Part shown: piece after piece, positions 34,719 to 41,294 of the stretch
Numbering within the stretch: position 1 is the stretch's first letter
How the letters are laid out: every line of letters starts with the position of its first letter
Notes under the pieces: generated by a model
Database searches by the model: none
What the model was told of the DNA's origin: nothing
Seen by the model: only the letters and a program-made list of their open reading frames with translations
NCBI RefSeq assembly: GCF_900166665.1
Contig: NZ_LT800494.1
Location: 1,716,420 to 1,757,713, forward strand
From: Cytobacillus gottheilii
GTDB lineage: Bacteria; Bacillota; Bacilli; Bacillales; Cytobacillaceae
Length of the DNA stretch: 41,294 nucleotides
Direction of reading: 5' to 3'
Translations under genes and position numbers: made by a program

Positions 34719-35591
34719 TTATCTCTCAATCGGCTTCTTGTTTTCATCCAAGGTAAATCCTTCGCCAAGCACATCATGCACAACGGTAACTGATACAAAG
34801 GCATGCGGATCAATTGAATTAATTACGCTTTTCAGTTTGACGATCTCATTTCGTGCAACAACACAGTATAATACTTCTTTTTCCTTCTTTGTGTAAGGTC
34901 CATAGCCTCGTAATACGGTCGCTCCACGATCCATTTCTTTCATAATTTTCTCTGCTATTTGATCGGTGTTTTCAGAAATGATCATGGCTCCTCTTGCTGC
35001 ATAGGCGCCTTCTTGCATAAAGTCTATCACTCTTGCACCAATAAAGACGGCGACAAGGGTATACATGGCTTCTTGATATGTTAAATAGAATATTAATGAT
35101 AATGCAATAACAACGGCATCAAACATAAACATGGCTTTTCCCATACTTATGCCGGCATATTTATTGGCAAGTCTTGCAATTATATCAACTCCGCCTGTTG
35201 TCCCTCCATAGCGAAAAATGATTCCAAGGCCAACCCCGATAAAAACACCTGCAAAAAGGGCAGCTAAGGTAAGGTCATCTTTAAGCGGCATATTAATCTG
35301 ATAGCGCTGAAATATCCATAGAAAAATGGAAACACTAAAAGTTCCAATTATGGTATAGAGAAATACACTTCGTCCAAGAAGCTTCCAGCCGATAAAAAAG
35401 AGCGGAATATTCAAGATTAAATTTGTATAAGATGGATCCCACTCCCATAAGAAATAGAGAAGAAGAGTAATACCTGTAAAGCCGCCTTCTGCTAAATTAT
35501 TTTGCATATTAAAATGAACAATTCCAAAGGAAAAGATCGCTGAACCTAACAATATAAAGAATATGTTTTTAAGTTTCAAACCAAATACCAT
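34719..35591 (-). CDS. ypjC: YitT-family membrane protein with DUF2179 domain (YpjC)
   Basis: A 290-residue protein with about five or six N-terminal membrane helices, among them IFFILLGSAIFSFGIVHF, then GGFTGITLLLYFLWEWDPSY and the FAGVFIGVGLGIIFRYGGTT segment with the glycine-rich GGTTGGVDIIA loop. A cytoplasmic C-terminal DUF2179 domain follows (about 205-290, MIISENTDQIAEKIMKEM, RGATVLRGYGPYTKKEKEVL). Function unknown for the family. The minus-strand ATG at 35591 has GGAAGTGGAGGG upstream. It is transcribed divergently from the ypjD operon, with face-to-face promoters between them. Confidence 0.92.
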   Translation of the reverse strand: MVFGLKLKNIFFILLGSAIFSFGIVHFNMQNNLAEGGFTGITLLLYFLWEWDPSYTNLILNIPLFFIGWKLLGRSVFLYTIIGTFSVSIFLWIFQRYQINMPLKDDLTLAALFAGVFIGVGLGIIFRYGGTTGGVDIIARLANKYAGISMGKAMFMFDAVVIALSLIFYLTYQEAMYTLVAVFIGARVIDFMQEGAYAARGAMIISENTDQIAEKIMKEMDRGATVLRGYGPYTKKEKEVLYCVVARNEIVKLKSVINSIDPHAFVSVTVVHDVLGEGFTLDENKKPIER

Positions 35592-35624
35592 AAAATCCCT
35601 CCACTTCCTTAATTAGCTCACATT

Positions 35625-35653
35625 ATTATATAGGATAGAAATTGGAAGAGCAA
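35625..35653 (-). promoter_or_regulatory. Putative sigma-A promoter of ypjC
   Basis: On the minus strand TTGCTC (35653-35648), 17-base spacer, TATAAT (35630-35625, perfect -10). Confidence 0.65.
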
Positions 35654-35688
35654 CATTGTGAGGTTCAGCAGAAAAACGTCAAAAATGT

Positions 35689-35717
35689 TTGTAAAACTTG
35701 GAGTATTTAGCTAACAT
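35689..35717 (+). promoter_or_regulatory. Putative sigma-A promoter of the ypjD-dapB operon
   Basis: TTGTAA (35689-35694), 17-base spacer, TAACAT (35712-35717). It is divergent from the ypjC promoter 36 bases away. Confidence 0.5.
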
Positions 35718-35756
35718 GAAAGGGTGCAGTCACATATCAGTTTGGTGGTGAAAACA

Positions 35757-36098
35757 ATGAATACACATAAAACAATGAAAGAGCTCCAAAAAGAAGTAGA
35801 TACGTACATAAGTCAATTTAAAGAAGGCTATTTCAGTCCGCTTGCCATGACGGCACGGTTAACAGAAGAGCTGGGAGAGCTGGCAAGAGAAATTAATCAT
35901 CATTATGGAGAAAAGCCAAAAAAGAATAGTGAAGATGAAAAAGCGATAGAAGAAGAAATGGGAGATGTGCTTTTTGTTCTCATTTGCATGGCAAACTCCT
36001 TACATATTGATTTACAAGATGCTCATGACAGAGTTATGCATAAATTTAATACGCGAGATAAAGACCGCTGGACAAGAATTGAAGAAGGAGAACAATAA
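35757..36098 (+). CDS. ypjD: MazG-like nucleotide pyrophosphohydrolase YpjD
   Basis: A 113-residue, all-alpha NTP pyrophosphohydrolase of the MazG superfamily. The acidic Mg2+ ligands stand in [18 protein letters not shown] and in [18 protein letters not shown], the EExxE..ExxD pattern of the fold. It ends in the strongly conserved [13 protein letters not shown]. It probably hydrolyses non-canonical or excess nucleoside triphosphates; the substrate is not shown by the sequence. ATG at 35757 follows GGTGGTGA; the open frame from 35724 lacks a site. First gene of the unit with dapB, which starts one base after its stop. Confidence 0.92.
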   Translation: MNTHKTMKELQKEVDTYISQFKEGYFSPLAMTARLTEELGELAREINHHYGEKPKKNSEDEKAIEEEMGDVLFVLICMANSLHIDLQDAHDRVMHKFNTRDKDRWTRIEEGEQ

Positions 36099-36099
36099 A

Positions 36100-36900
36100 A
36101 TGACGAATTTGAAGATTGCAATTGCAGGCCCGCGCGGTCGCATGGGCAGAGAAGCTGTTCTGCTTGTTAAAGAAACAGTAGGCTATGAACTTACGGCTGT
36201 TTTGGATCATAAAAACGGCGGCGGTTTATTAAGTGATTTCGAAGGATTTTCCGGATTGGAAGTTCCTGTATTTTCAGATGTGCAGCTGCTGATGCAAGAA
36301 ATGCGTCCAGATGTGTTAATCGATTTAACTACCCCTGAAGTGGGGATGCTGCATACAAAAACCGCGCTAGAAAATGGTGTAAGACCTGTAGTGGGAACGA
36401 CGGGGTTCACTAAAGAACAGCTGCAGGAGCTGGAAGAATTATGTCATGATAAAGGAATTGGCTGCATCATTGCCCCTAATTTTGCTTTAGGTGCCGTCCT
36501 GATGATGAAGTTTTCACAAATGGCAGGCAAATATTTTCAAGATGTTGAAATTATTGAACTGCATCATGACCAAAAACTTGATGCTCCATCTGGAACTGCT
36601 GTGAAAACGGCTGAAATGATTGCAGAGGTGAGAAACGCAAAACAGCAAGGACATCCTGAGGAAAAAGAGACGATTGCAGGTGCAAGAGGTGCGAACTTTG
36701 ATGGCATGCATATTCACTCTGTCCGGCTTCCGGGATTAATTGCTCATCAGCAGGTTATGTTTGGTGCAGACGGACAGACATTAACGCTCCGTCATGATTC
36801 CTATAATCGCGCTTCTTTCATGTCTGGTGTAAAGCTTGCAGTTGATACAGTTGTGAAAATAGATACGCTAGTATATGGCTTAGAAAATATAATTGATTAA
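36100..36900 (+). CDS. dapB: 4-hydroxy-tetrahydrodipicolinate reductase
   Basis: Reduces the product of DapA to tetrahydrodipicolinate with NAD(P)H, in the pathway giving lysine, meso-diaminopimelate for peptidoglycan and dipicolinate for spores. The 266-residue protein has the Rossmann motif [15 protein letters not shown] near 6-20, the [12 protein letters not shown] loop, [14 protein letters not shown], and the signature [20 protein letters not shown] with catalytic His and Lys. ATG at 36100 follows AAGGAG at 36085-36090. The larger open frame from 35965 overlaps ypjD and is not used. Second gene of a run of seven closely packed genes. Confidence 0.96.
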   Translation: MTNLKIAIAGPRGRMGREAVLLVKETVGYELTAVLDHKNGGGLLSDFEGFSGLEVPVFSDVQLLMQEMRPDVLIDLTTPEVGMLHTKTALENGVRPVVGTTGFTKEQLQELEELCHDKGIGCIIAPNFALGAVLMMKFSQMAGKYFQDVEIIELHHDQKLDAPSGTAVKTAEMIAEVRNAKQQGHPEEKETIAGARGANFDGMHIHSVRLPGLIAHQQVMFGADGQTLTLRHDSYNRASFMSGVKLAVDTVVKIDTLVYGLENIID

Positions 36901-36914
36901 GGTGGAGGATTTAG

Positions 36915-37325
36915 ATGAATATTGCTTTGATCGCACATGATAAAAAGAAAAATGATATGATGCGTTTTGCAACTGCCTATAAGGGGAGTTTATCAGGTCA
37001 TACTTTATTTGCAACAGGCACAACAGGACAGCGAATCATGGATGAAACAGGTCTGAATGTTCATCGCTTTCAATCTGGTCCGCTTGGCGGCGATCAGGAA
37101 ATTGGCGCTATGATTGCCAATAACAAAATGGACATGGTGTTATTTTTCCGTGATCCTTTAACAGCTCAGCCTCATGAGCCAGATGTAACGGCACTGCTGC
37201 GTCTTTGTGATGTTTATGCTGTGCCGCTCGCAACAAATATGGGAACTGCTGAAATGCTGATTAAAGGATTGGATAGAGGAGATCTTGCTTGGCGTTCAAT
37301 TGCCAATGGAGATAAGGGTGAGTAA
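36915..37325 (+). CDS. mgsA: Methylglyoxal synthase
   Basis: Turns dihydroxyacetone phosphate into methylglyoxal and phosphate, a bypass that relieves sugar-phosphate stress. The 136-residue protein has [13 protein letters not shown] (H8), the phosphate-binding LFATGTTGQ, catalytic aspartate in [12 protein letters not shown] (D60), and [19 protein letters not shown] at 36915 follows GGTGGAGG. The next genes make bacillithiol, the thiol that helps detoxify methylglyoxal, so the cluster joins production and defence; that link is inference from known pathways. Spacing to bshB1 is 1 base. Confidence 0.96.
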   Translation: MNIALIAHDKKKNDMMRFATAYKGSLSGHTLFATGTTGQRIMDETGLNVHRFQSGPLGGDQEIGAMIANNKMDMVLFFRDPLTAQPHEPDVTALLRLCDVYAVPLATNMGTAEMLIKGLDRGDLAWRSIANGDKGE

Positions 37326-37326
37326 G

Positions 37327-38031
37327 ATGAAAGACCATCCTATTGATATATTAGCTTTTGGCGCCCATGCCGATGATGTAGAAATCGGCATGGGTGCAGC
37401 TATAGCAAAATATGCGCATCAAGGCAAAAAAATTATCATATGTGATTTAACAAAGGCAGAGCTGTCTTCAAACGGAACTGTGGAGATGAGGCAAAAAGAA
37501 GCGAAGAAAGCGGCCGAGATTCTTGGTGTATCAGCTAGAGAAACACTGGCACTTCCAGACAGAGGCTTATTTTTAACATCGGATTATATCAATGTAATTG
37601 TAGAATTGATCCGAAAGTATAAGCCGAAAACGGTATTCGCTCCTTTTTGGGAAGATCGTCATCCGGATCATGGCAATTGCGCACGGTTAGTGGATGAAGC
37701 TGTCTTCTCAGCAGGCATTCGAAAATACGAGGGTGCCGGTGAAGCTCATAAAGTAAAAGACGTTTACTATTATTTGATTAACAGCACAGCAAAACCTGAC
37801 TTTATTATTGATGTTTCTGATTATATGGATAAAAAAGTGGCCAGCTTAAACGCTTATAGAAGTCAATTTATTAAAGATGAACATACTGTTGATACCCCGC
37901 TTGTAAATGGGTATATAGAGATGATTCAAGCGCGCGAAAAGCTGAACGGCACACAGGCTGGTGTGTTATATGCGGAAGGCTTTATAACAAAAAAGCCGCT
38001 TGTCATCAATTCTGATTTATTTGGAGATTAG
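37327..38031 (+). CDS. bshB1: Bacillithiol biosynthesis deacetylase BshB1
   Basis: Removes the acetyl group from N-acetylglucosaminyl-malate to give glucosaminyl-malate, the second step of bacillithiol synthesis. The 234-residue LmbE/PIG-L type zinc hydrolase shows the metal motif [14 protein letters not shown] at the start (H, D, D) and [19 protein letters not shown] with the second histidine. B. subtilis name ypjG. ATG at 37327 follows AAGGGTGAG, which overlaps the end of mgsA. bshA begins 2 bases after its stop. Confidence 0.95.
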   Translation: MKDHPIDILAFGAHADDVEIGMGAAIAKYAHQGKKIIICDLTKAELSSNGTVEMRQKEAKKAAEILGVSARETLALPDRGLFLTSDYINVIVELIRKYKPKTVFAPFWEDRHPDHGNCARLVDEAVFSAGIRKYEGAGEAHKVKDVYYYLINSTAKPDFIIDVSDYMDKKVASLNAYRSQFIKDEHTVDTPLVNGYIEMIQAREKLNGTQAGVLYAEGFITKKPLVINSDLFGD

Positions 38032-38033
38032 GC

Positions 38034-39182
38034 ATGAAAAAATTAAAAATAGGCATTACATGTTATCCGACAGTAGGCGGTTCAGGGGTCGTCGCCACTG
38101 AACTCGGAAAAATGCTGGCAGAACGAGGTCATGAAATTCATTTTATCTCCTCAAGTCTGCCTTTTCGTTTAAAAAAAATGTATCATAACATCTTTTATCA
38201 TCAAGTAGAAGTAAATCAATATTCTGTTTTCCAATACGCTCCGTATGACATTGCATTAGCCAGCAAGATGGCGGAGGTGATTAAACGGGAACAGCTTGAT
38301 TTATTGCATGTTCACTATGCAATCCCCCATGCTGTTTGCGCCATTTTAGCAAAGCAAATGAGCGGTCGTGATGTCAAAATAGTTACAACCCTCCATGGAA
38401 CAGATATAACAGTGCTTGGATACGACCCATCCCTGACTGATGCAATAAAGTTTGGAATTGAAAAATCGGATGCTGTAACCGCCGTTTCAAACGCGCTTAT
38501 TGCACAAACCTATGATTTAATTAAACCAGATAAACCAATAGAAGCGGTTTACAACTTTATTGATAAACGAGTTTATAAAAAAATTGAATCCACCCATCTC
38601 CGCAAGGAATTTGGCATAGCAGAAAATGAAAAAGTCATCATTCATGTTTCAAATTTTCGTGGAGTGAAACGAGTTCCTGATGTTGTGGGGGCATTTAGCA
38701 AAATTGCGGAGAAAATTCCCGCAAAGCTATTGCTCGTTGGTGATGGACCAGAAATGACAACGATTTGTAAATTAGTCAAGAAACTTGAACTCTCAGATAA
38801 GGTTATATTCTTAGGGAAGCAGGATAATGTTGAAGAATTATATTCTATTAGCGACCTGATGCTGCTTTTATCAGAAAAAGAGAGCTTTGGACTAGTAGCA
38901 CTGGAAGCGATGGCTTGCGGAGTTCCCTGTATAGTAACCAATATCGGCGGCTTGCCAGAGGTTATCGCGGATGAGAAAACAGGCTATATTTGTGAATTGG
39001 GCGATATTGATTCTGTTGCAAGAAGAGCGATTGAGCTTTTAAGCAATGGAGAAAAACAGGTTGAATTTGCTCGAAATGCCATTGCTCATGTGGAGCAGAA
39101 CTTTAGTGCAGAAATGATCGTAGAACAATATGAACATATATATACAACAATTCTAACTGGGGATGAGAAGCATGAATCCTGA
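38034..39182 (+). CDS. bshA: N-acetyl-alpha-D-glucosaminyl L-malate synthase BshA
   Basis: A retaining GT4 glycosyltransferase joining GlcNAc from UDP-GlcNAc to L-malate, the first step of bacillithiol synthesis. The 382-residue, two-Rossmann protein opens with [20 protein letters not shown] (nucleotide-sugar and malate loop), has [13 protein letters not shown], and in the C-terminal half the E(x7)E signature [21 protein letters not shown]. subtilis name ypjH. ATG at 38034 follows TTGGAGATTAGGC. Its last 11 bases overlap the chosen start of cca. Confidence 0.95.
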   Translation: MKKLKIGITCYPTVGGSGVVATELGKMLAERGHEIHFISSSLPFRLKKMYHNIFYHQVEVNQYSVFQYAPYDIALASKMAEVIKREQLDLLHVHYAIPHAVCAILAKQMSGRDVKIVTTLHGTDITVLGYDPSLTDAIKFGIEKSDAVTAVSNALIAQTYDLIKPDKPIEAVYNFIDKRVYKKIESTHLRKEFGIAENEKVIIHVSNFRGVKRVPDVVGAFSKIAEKIPAKLLLVGDGPEMTTICKLVKKLELSDKVIFLGKQDNVEELYSISDLMLLLSEKESFGLVALEAMACGVPCIVTNIGGLPEVIADEKTGYICELGDIDSVARRAIELLSNGEKQVEFARNAIAHVEQNFSAEMIVEQYEHIYTTILTGDEKHES

Positions 39183-40377
39183 GTTTCAAAAGGCAAAATC
39201 TCTCTTAGTAAAAATAGAGGAAGCAGGCTTTGAAGCATACTTTGTTGGCGGGTCGGTCAGAGATGATATTCTTGGCAAAACGATTGCTGATGTTGATATT
39301 GCCACATCAGCACTGCCAGAAGAGATTAAAGGGATTTTCTCTAAAACCATTGATATTGGACTTGAGCACGGAACAGTGGCTGTCTTGCATGAGGGAATTC
39401 CCTATGAAATAACAACCTTTCGTGCAGAGGCTGAATACAAAGATTTTAGAAGACCTTCGGAGGTTTTTTTTATCCGCAGTCTTAATGAAGATCTGGGCCG
39501 CCGTGATTTTACCATGAATGCGATCGCAATGGATGCAAAAGGGGCATTGATTGATCCTTTTCATGGAGTTGACGATATTCATAGAAACGTTATACAAACA
39601 GTAGGTAATGCAGAAGAGCGCTTTAAAGAAGATGCTTTGCGTATGATGCGGGCAGTTCGCTTTCATAGCCAGCTTTCTTTTGAAATCAGCGAGGATACGA
39701 TGGATGCACTAATCAGAAATGTGCATTTATTAGAGCATATTGCAGTAGAGAGAAAACTCGCTGAATTTGAAAAACTGCTTTCTGGGGCAAATATCAATGG
39801 AGGCATTAGAGTGTTGGCTGAAAGTGGCTTATTTCACTATTTGCCTGGTTTGCAGCCATATATGCAGCAGCTTATTCAATTTGCAGTGATTGAGAAGGCA
39901 GCATTACATATTGAAGAAAGATGGGCCTTACTTTTGCATCTTCTTAAACAGGATGCTCGAGAAGCACAATTGTTTTTAAAAAGCTGGCGGCTGCCAGGCA
40001 AAAGAATTAAAACCATTCTATCGATCCTAAGCTGGCTGGATGTACGGCTTCAATCAGCATGGCAGCCGTTAAATCTCTATCATTGCGGCTATCAAACAGC
40101 AATTAGCGTCGAGAAACTCTTTAATATTTTAACCGGAAGTCCGGCACAGACACATCTAGAAGAAGTTATTGATCAATATCAAGCTTTGCCGATGAAAAGT
40201 AAAAACGAACTTCTGGTTTCTGGAAACGATTTGATGCAGTGGTTAAACAAGCAGGCAGGAGCATGGCTTAAGACAGACTTGCAAAGCATTGAAGAAGCCA
40301 TTATTCAAAAAAAACTGCCTAATGACAAGGATTCAATAAAGGAGTGGCTTATGAAATGCAATCAGAGCTCCGAATGA
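39172..40377 (+). CDS. cca: CCA tRNA nucleotidyltransferase
   Basis: Adds or repairs the 3' CCA end of tRNAs without a template. The 401-residue class II enzyme has the nucleotidyltransferase head [20 protein letters not shown] with the metal aspartates in [25 protein letters not shown], the template-mimicking region and [19 protein letters not shown] follow, then a helical neck, body and tail. I take ATG 39172, for which GGGGATGAG at 39159-39167 is the better site. ATG 39163, three codons earlier, is also possible. It overlaps bshA at the start and birA at the end. Confidence 0.94.
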   Translation: MNPEFQKAKSLLVKIEEAGFEAYFVGGSVRDDILGKTIADVDIATSALPEEIKGIFSKTIDIGLEHGTVAVLHEGIPYEITTFRAEAEYKDFRRPSEVFFIRSLNEDLGRRDFTMNAIAMDAKGALIDPFHGVDDIHRNVIQTVGNAEERFKEDALRMMRAVRFHSQLSFEISEDTMDALIRNVHLLEHIAVERKLAEFEKLLSGANINGGIRVLAESGLFHYLPGLQPYMQQLIQFAVIEKAALHIEERWALLLHLLKQDAREAQLFLKSWRLPGKRIKTILSILSWLDVRLQSAWQPLNLYHCGYQTAISVEKLFNILTGSPAQTHLEEVIDQYQALPMKSKNELLVSGNDLMQWLNKQAGAWLKTDLQSIEEAIIQKKLPNDKDSIKEWLMKCNQSSE

Positions 40378-41294
40378 AAATGCTGGATGCTTTTACCCAA
40401 AGCGGCGATGAGTTTGTATCCGGCCAGCATTTGGCCGATGTGCTAAATTGTTCAAGAACAGCCGTGTGGAAGCATATTGAAGAATTAAGAAAAGAAGGTT
40501 TTATTCTTGAGGCTGTGAAGCGAAAAGGATACCGCATCATTAAAGCGCCAAAACACTTTGGAGCAGATGAGATCAGATTTGGCCTTCGAACAGCCATACT
40601 TGGAAAAAATATTCACTATGAGGAAAGCGTCGACTCTACCCAAAGAATCGCATCTCGCCATGTGTTGGAAGGGGCACCAGAAGGCACAATTGTGATTGCG
40701 GAAGAGCAGGTAGCAGGAAGAGGCAGAATGGACCGCAGCTGGCATTCTCCTAAATATACTGGTATTTGGATGAGTCTGATCTTGCGGCCGAATATCCCGC
40801 CACAAAAAGCGCCGCAGCTTACTTTGCTCACTGCAGTGGCAATTGTACAGGCTATGGAGGAGGCTGGCCTTCATCCGTCCATCAAGTGGCCAAATGATAT
40901 CCTTTTAAATGGAAAAAAGGTTACGGGTATTTTAACAGAGCTCCAGGCTGATGCAGACCGAATCCAGGCTGTCATTATCGGTATTGGCATCAATGTAAAT
41001 CAGAAGCTTGAAGATTATCCGGAAGAATTGCAGTCCATTGCTACATCAATGAGCATTGAAGCAGGCAGGGAGCTGGACAGGGCCCACATTCTTCAGCATG
41101 TTTTATATCACCTTGAAAAACTGTATTTACTCTACTTAGATAAAGGATTTGCTCCTATTAAGCTCTTATGGGAAAGCTACGCGATCACAATCGGCAAAAC
41201 AGTAACCGCCCGTTCGATTTCTGAGACTATCCATGGGAAAGCGCTCGGCATAACCGAAGAAGGCGTCCTTTTAATTGAAGACGAAACCGGAGAA
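40356..41294 (+). CDS. birA: Biotin ligase and biotin-operon repressor BirA (3' end cut by window)
   Basis: Attaches biotin to acetyl-CoA and pyruvate carboxylases and represses biotin genes. All 313 codons to the window edge are open; the B. subtilis protein has about 325, so only a few residues are missing. Visible parts: N-terminal winged helix-turn-helix (FVSGQHLADVLNCSRTAVWK, then HIEELRKEGF), the catalytic loop AEEQVAGRGRMDRSWHSP, PSIKWPNDILLNGKKVTGIL with the active-site lysines, GIGINVNQ, and the C-terminal SH3-like domain starting near GKTVTAR. ATG at 40356 follows AAAGGAGTGG (40338-40347) and lies inside the end of cca, a 22-base overlap suggesting coupled translation. Confidence 0.95.
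   Translation, partial: MQSELRMKMLDAFTQSGDEFVSGQHLADVLNCSRTAVWKHIEELRKEGFILEAVKRKGYRIIKAPKHFGADEIRFGLRTAILGKNIHYEESVDSTQRIASRHVLEGAPEGTIVIAEEQVAGRGRMDRSWHSPKYTGIWMSLILRPNIPPQKAPQLTLLTAVAIVQAMEEAGLHPSIKWPNDILLNGKKVTGILTELQADADRIQAVIIGIGINVNQKLEDYPEELQSIATSMSIEAGRELDRAHILQHVLYHLEKLYLLYLDKGFAPIKLLWESYAITIGKTVTARSISETIHGKALGITEEGVLLIEDETGE

Overview
The window is a chromosomal segment of an endospore-forming Bacillaceae bacterium (Bacillus sensu lato). Evidence: spoIVA, yunB and ypjB (sporulation), mtrB (TRAP), hepS/menG/hepT (menaquinone with a heptaprenyl side chain), bshA/bshB1 (bacillithiol), qcrABC with the Bacillus-type covalent-heme cytochrome b, strong AGGAGG-type ribosome binding sites, frequent TTG/GTG starts, and a gene order matching the Bacillus subtilis ypfD-to-birA region. 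I cannot name the species. No rRNA, tRNA, CRISPR array, prophage or intact insertion sequence was seen.

Layout. 43-2259: S1-domain protein and type 2 isopentenyl-diphosphate isomerase, ending in a terminator and a tandem structured repeat. 2648-4584: small YpzI-type gene on the minus strand, then yphA, the YIEGIA protein and its small partner. 4778-8614: der, gpsA, yphE, yphF. 8933-11303: spoIVA and hbs. 11499-15889: folE, mtrB, hepS, menG, hepT, ndk. 16117-23682: cheR, then the aromatic supraoperon aroC-aroB-aroH-hisC-tyrA-aroA. The trpEDCFBA block that B. subtilis carries between aroH and hisC is absent here. 24210-26987: a degenerate amidohydrolase-like gene, ypiA, ypiB. 27276-29870: ypiF and the cytochrome bc complex genes qcrABC. 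30015-33308: ypjA, yunB, ypjB and a YugP-type zinc metallopeptidase. 33359-34710: a lower-conservation island with a frameshifted lipoprotein peptidase, a tiny ORF with an exceptional Shine-Dalgarno, and a possible transposon ATPase remnant. 34719-41294: ypjC (minus strand), then a compact operon-like run ypjD-dapB-mgsA-bshB1-bshA-cca-birA, with birA cut by the window end.

How the genes work together. hepS/hepT make heptaprenyl diphosphate and menG does the last step of menaquinone synthesis; menaquinol feeds the QcrABC complex. aroB, aroC and aroA make chorismate; aroH and tyrA lead to tyrosine/phenylalanine, with hisC as the shared aminotransferase. dapB serves lysine and peptidoglycan/dipicolinate supply. 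mgsA makes methylglyoxal and bshA/bshB1 make bacillithiol, the thiol that detoxifies it.

No clearly new system was found. The observations most worth following are the covarying tandem palindromic repeat after fni, the missing trp block beside a retained TRAP gene, a pair of about 260-bp repeats with imperfect inverted ends, the metal-motif-lacking amidohydrolase-like protein before ypiA, an 11-bp perfect inverted repeat touching the yunB ribosome binding site, and a one-base deletion inside the HELTH motif of the lipoprotein peptidase. Pairings, promoters and terminators were found by eye, without folding or scoring software; family assignments rest on recognising sequence and gene order.
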